Shown here: positions 5,951-6,261 of the stretch, piece by piece
Layout of the letters: the number at the start of each line of letters is the position of its first letter
Position numbering within the stretch: position 1 is the stretch's first letter
Source: Hyphomicrobiales bacterium
GTDB lineage: Bacteria; Pseudomonadota; Alphaproteobacteria; Rhizobiales; Kaistiaceae
DNA: 6,261 nucleotides
Reading direction: 5' to 3'
NCBI GenBank assembly: GCA_017305815.1
Contig: JAFKJZ010000550.1
Coordinates: forward strand, 1-6,261
Notes under the pieces: generated by a model
The model's database searches: none
What the model was told of the DNA's origin: nothing
The model's input: the letters and a program-made list of their open reading frames with translations, nothing else
Made by a program: the position numbers and the translations under genes

Positions 5951-6261
5951 CCGCGCTCGCCTCCGCCCGCGAAACGGCGTCACCCGGTCTCGCGGTCGAG
6001 CTGCGCAACGTCTCGCATGTCTACGACCTGCCATCCGGGCCGCTGCCCGTGCTGGAGAACATCGATCTCAAGATCGAGCCGGGCTCCTTCGTCGCGCTGC
6101 TGGGGCCGTCCGGCTCCGGCAAGTCGACGCTGCTGCGCCTCGTCGCCGGCCTCGAGCCGCCGGTCGCCGGCAGCGTGCTGGCGGATGGCGTCGCGGTCGG
6201 GACGCCCGATCCCTCCCGCGTGCTGGTGTTCCAAGATCCGACGCTGTTTCCCTGGCGCACG
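5944..6261 (+). CDS. ABC transporter ATP-binding protein, SsuB/TauB-like (5' part; cut by window end)
   Basis: The first 106 codons of a nucleotide-binding subunit run to the window edge. The Walker A motif GPSGSGKST spans residues 54-62, and the Q-loop glutamine is Q97 in VLVFQDPTLFPWRT. That form (FQ, short spacer, LFPW or LLPW) is typical of the sulfonate/nitrate/taurine importer ATPases. The signature motif, Walker B and H-loop lie beyond the window. The ATG at 5944 overlaps the permease stop (ATGGTAG, 5944-5950, seven bases shared), so its translation is probably coupled to that of the permease. An N-terminal extension of about 15 residues before LAVELRNVSHVY is normal for the family. 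The protein should bind the cytoplasmic face of the permease and power uptake. Strong call for family; the substrate follows from its partners. Confidence 0.9.
   Translation, partial: MVAALASARETASPGLAVELRNVSHVYDLPSGPLPVLENIDLKIEPGSFVALLGPSGSGKSTLLRLVAGLEPPVAGSVLADGVAVGTPDPSRVLVFQDPTLFPWRT

Overview
The window is high-GC DNA, roughly two thirds G+C by eye. Its strong G/C bias at third codon positions and its gene families fit an alphaproteobacterium, most plausibly of the order Hyphomicrobiales. I cannot name a genus from the sequence alone.

Layout. (1) Bases 1-548 hold the 3' end of a plus-strand gene for a class II aldolase of the RhaD-like kind that is usually fused to a short-chain dehydrogenase. 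Here the reading frame stops where the dehydrogenase half would be expected to begin. (2) Bases 549-1490 hold no gene I can support. The stretch has a strong 11-bp stem-loop just after the aldolase, mixed base composition with AT-richer patches, and a small palindrome near its right end. (3) Bases 1491-6261 form a tightly packed plus-strand operon of five genes: an isopenicillin-N-synthase-like 2-oxoglutarate/Fe(II) oxygenase, an O-acetylhomoserine sulfhydrylase (MetY type), a Tat-exported substrate-binding protein of the SsuA/TauA/NMT1 class, an ABC permease of the SsuC/TauC class with an extended N-terminus, and the first 106 codons of the matching ATPase. The ATPase is cut by the window end.

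How the operon may work. The ABC proteins resemble importers of sulfonates, nitrate and related small solutes. A 2OG oxygenase beside such a transporter recalls TauD beside TauABC, where the enzyme releases sulfite from taurine. Here the oxygenase is from the DIOX_N/IPNS-like branch instead of the TauD branch. The second enzyme joins a reduced sulfur species (sulfide or a thiol) to O-acetylhomoserine to give homocysteine or methionine. My inference is an import, oxidative cleavage and capture route for an unidentified organosulfur compound, with the product fed directly into homocysteine or methionine. The substrate cannot be read from the sequence.
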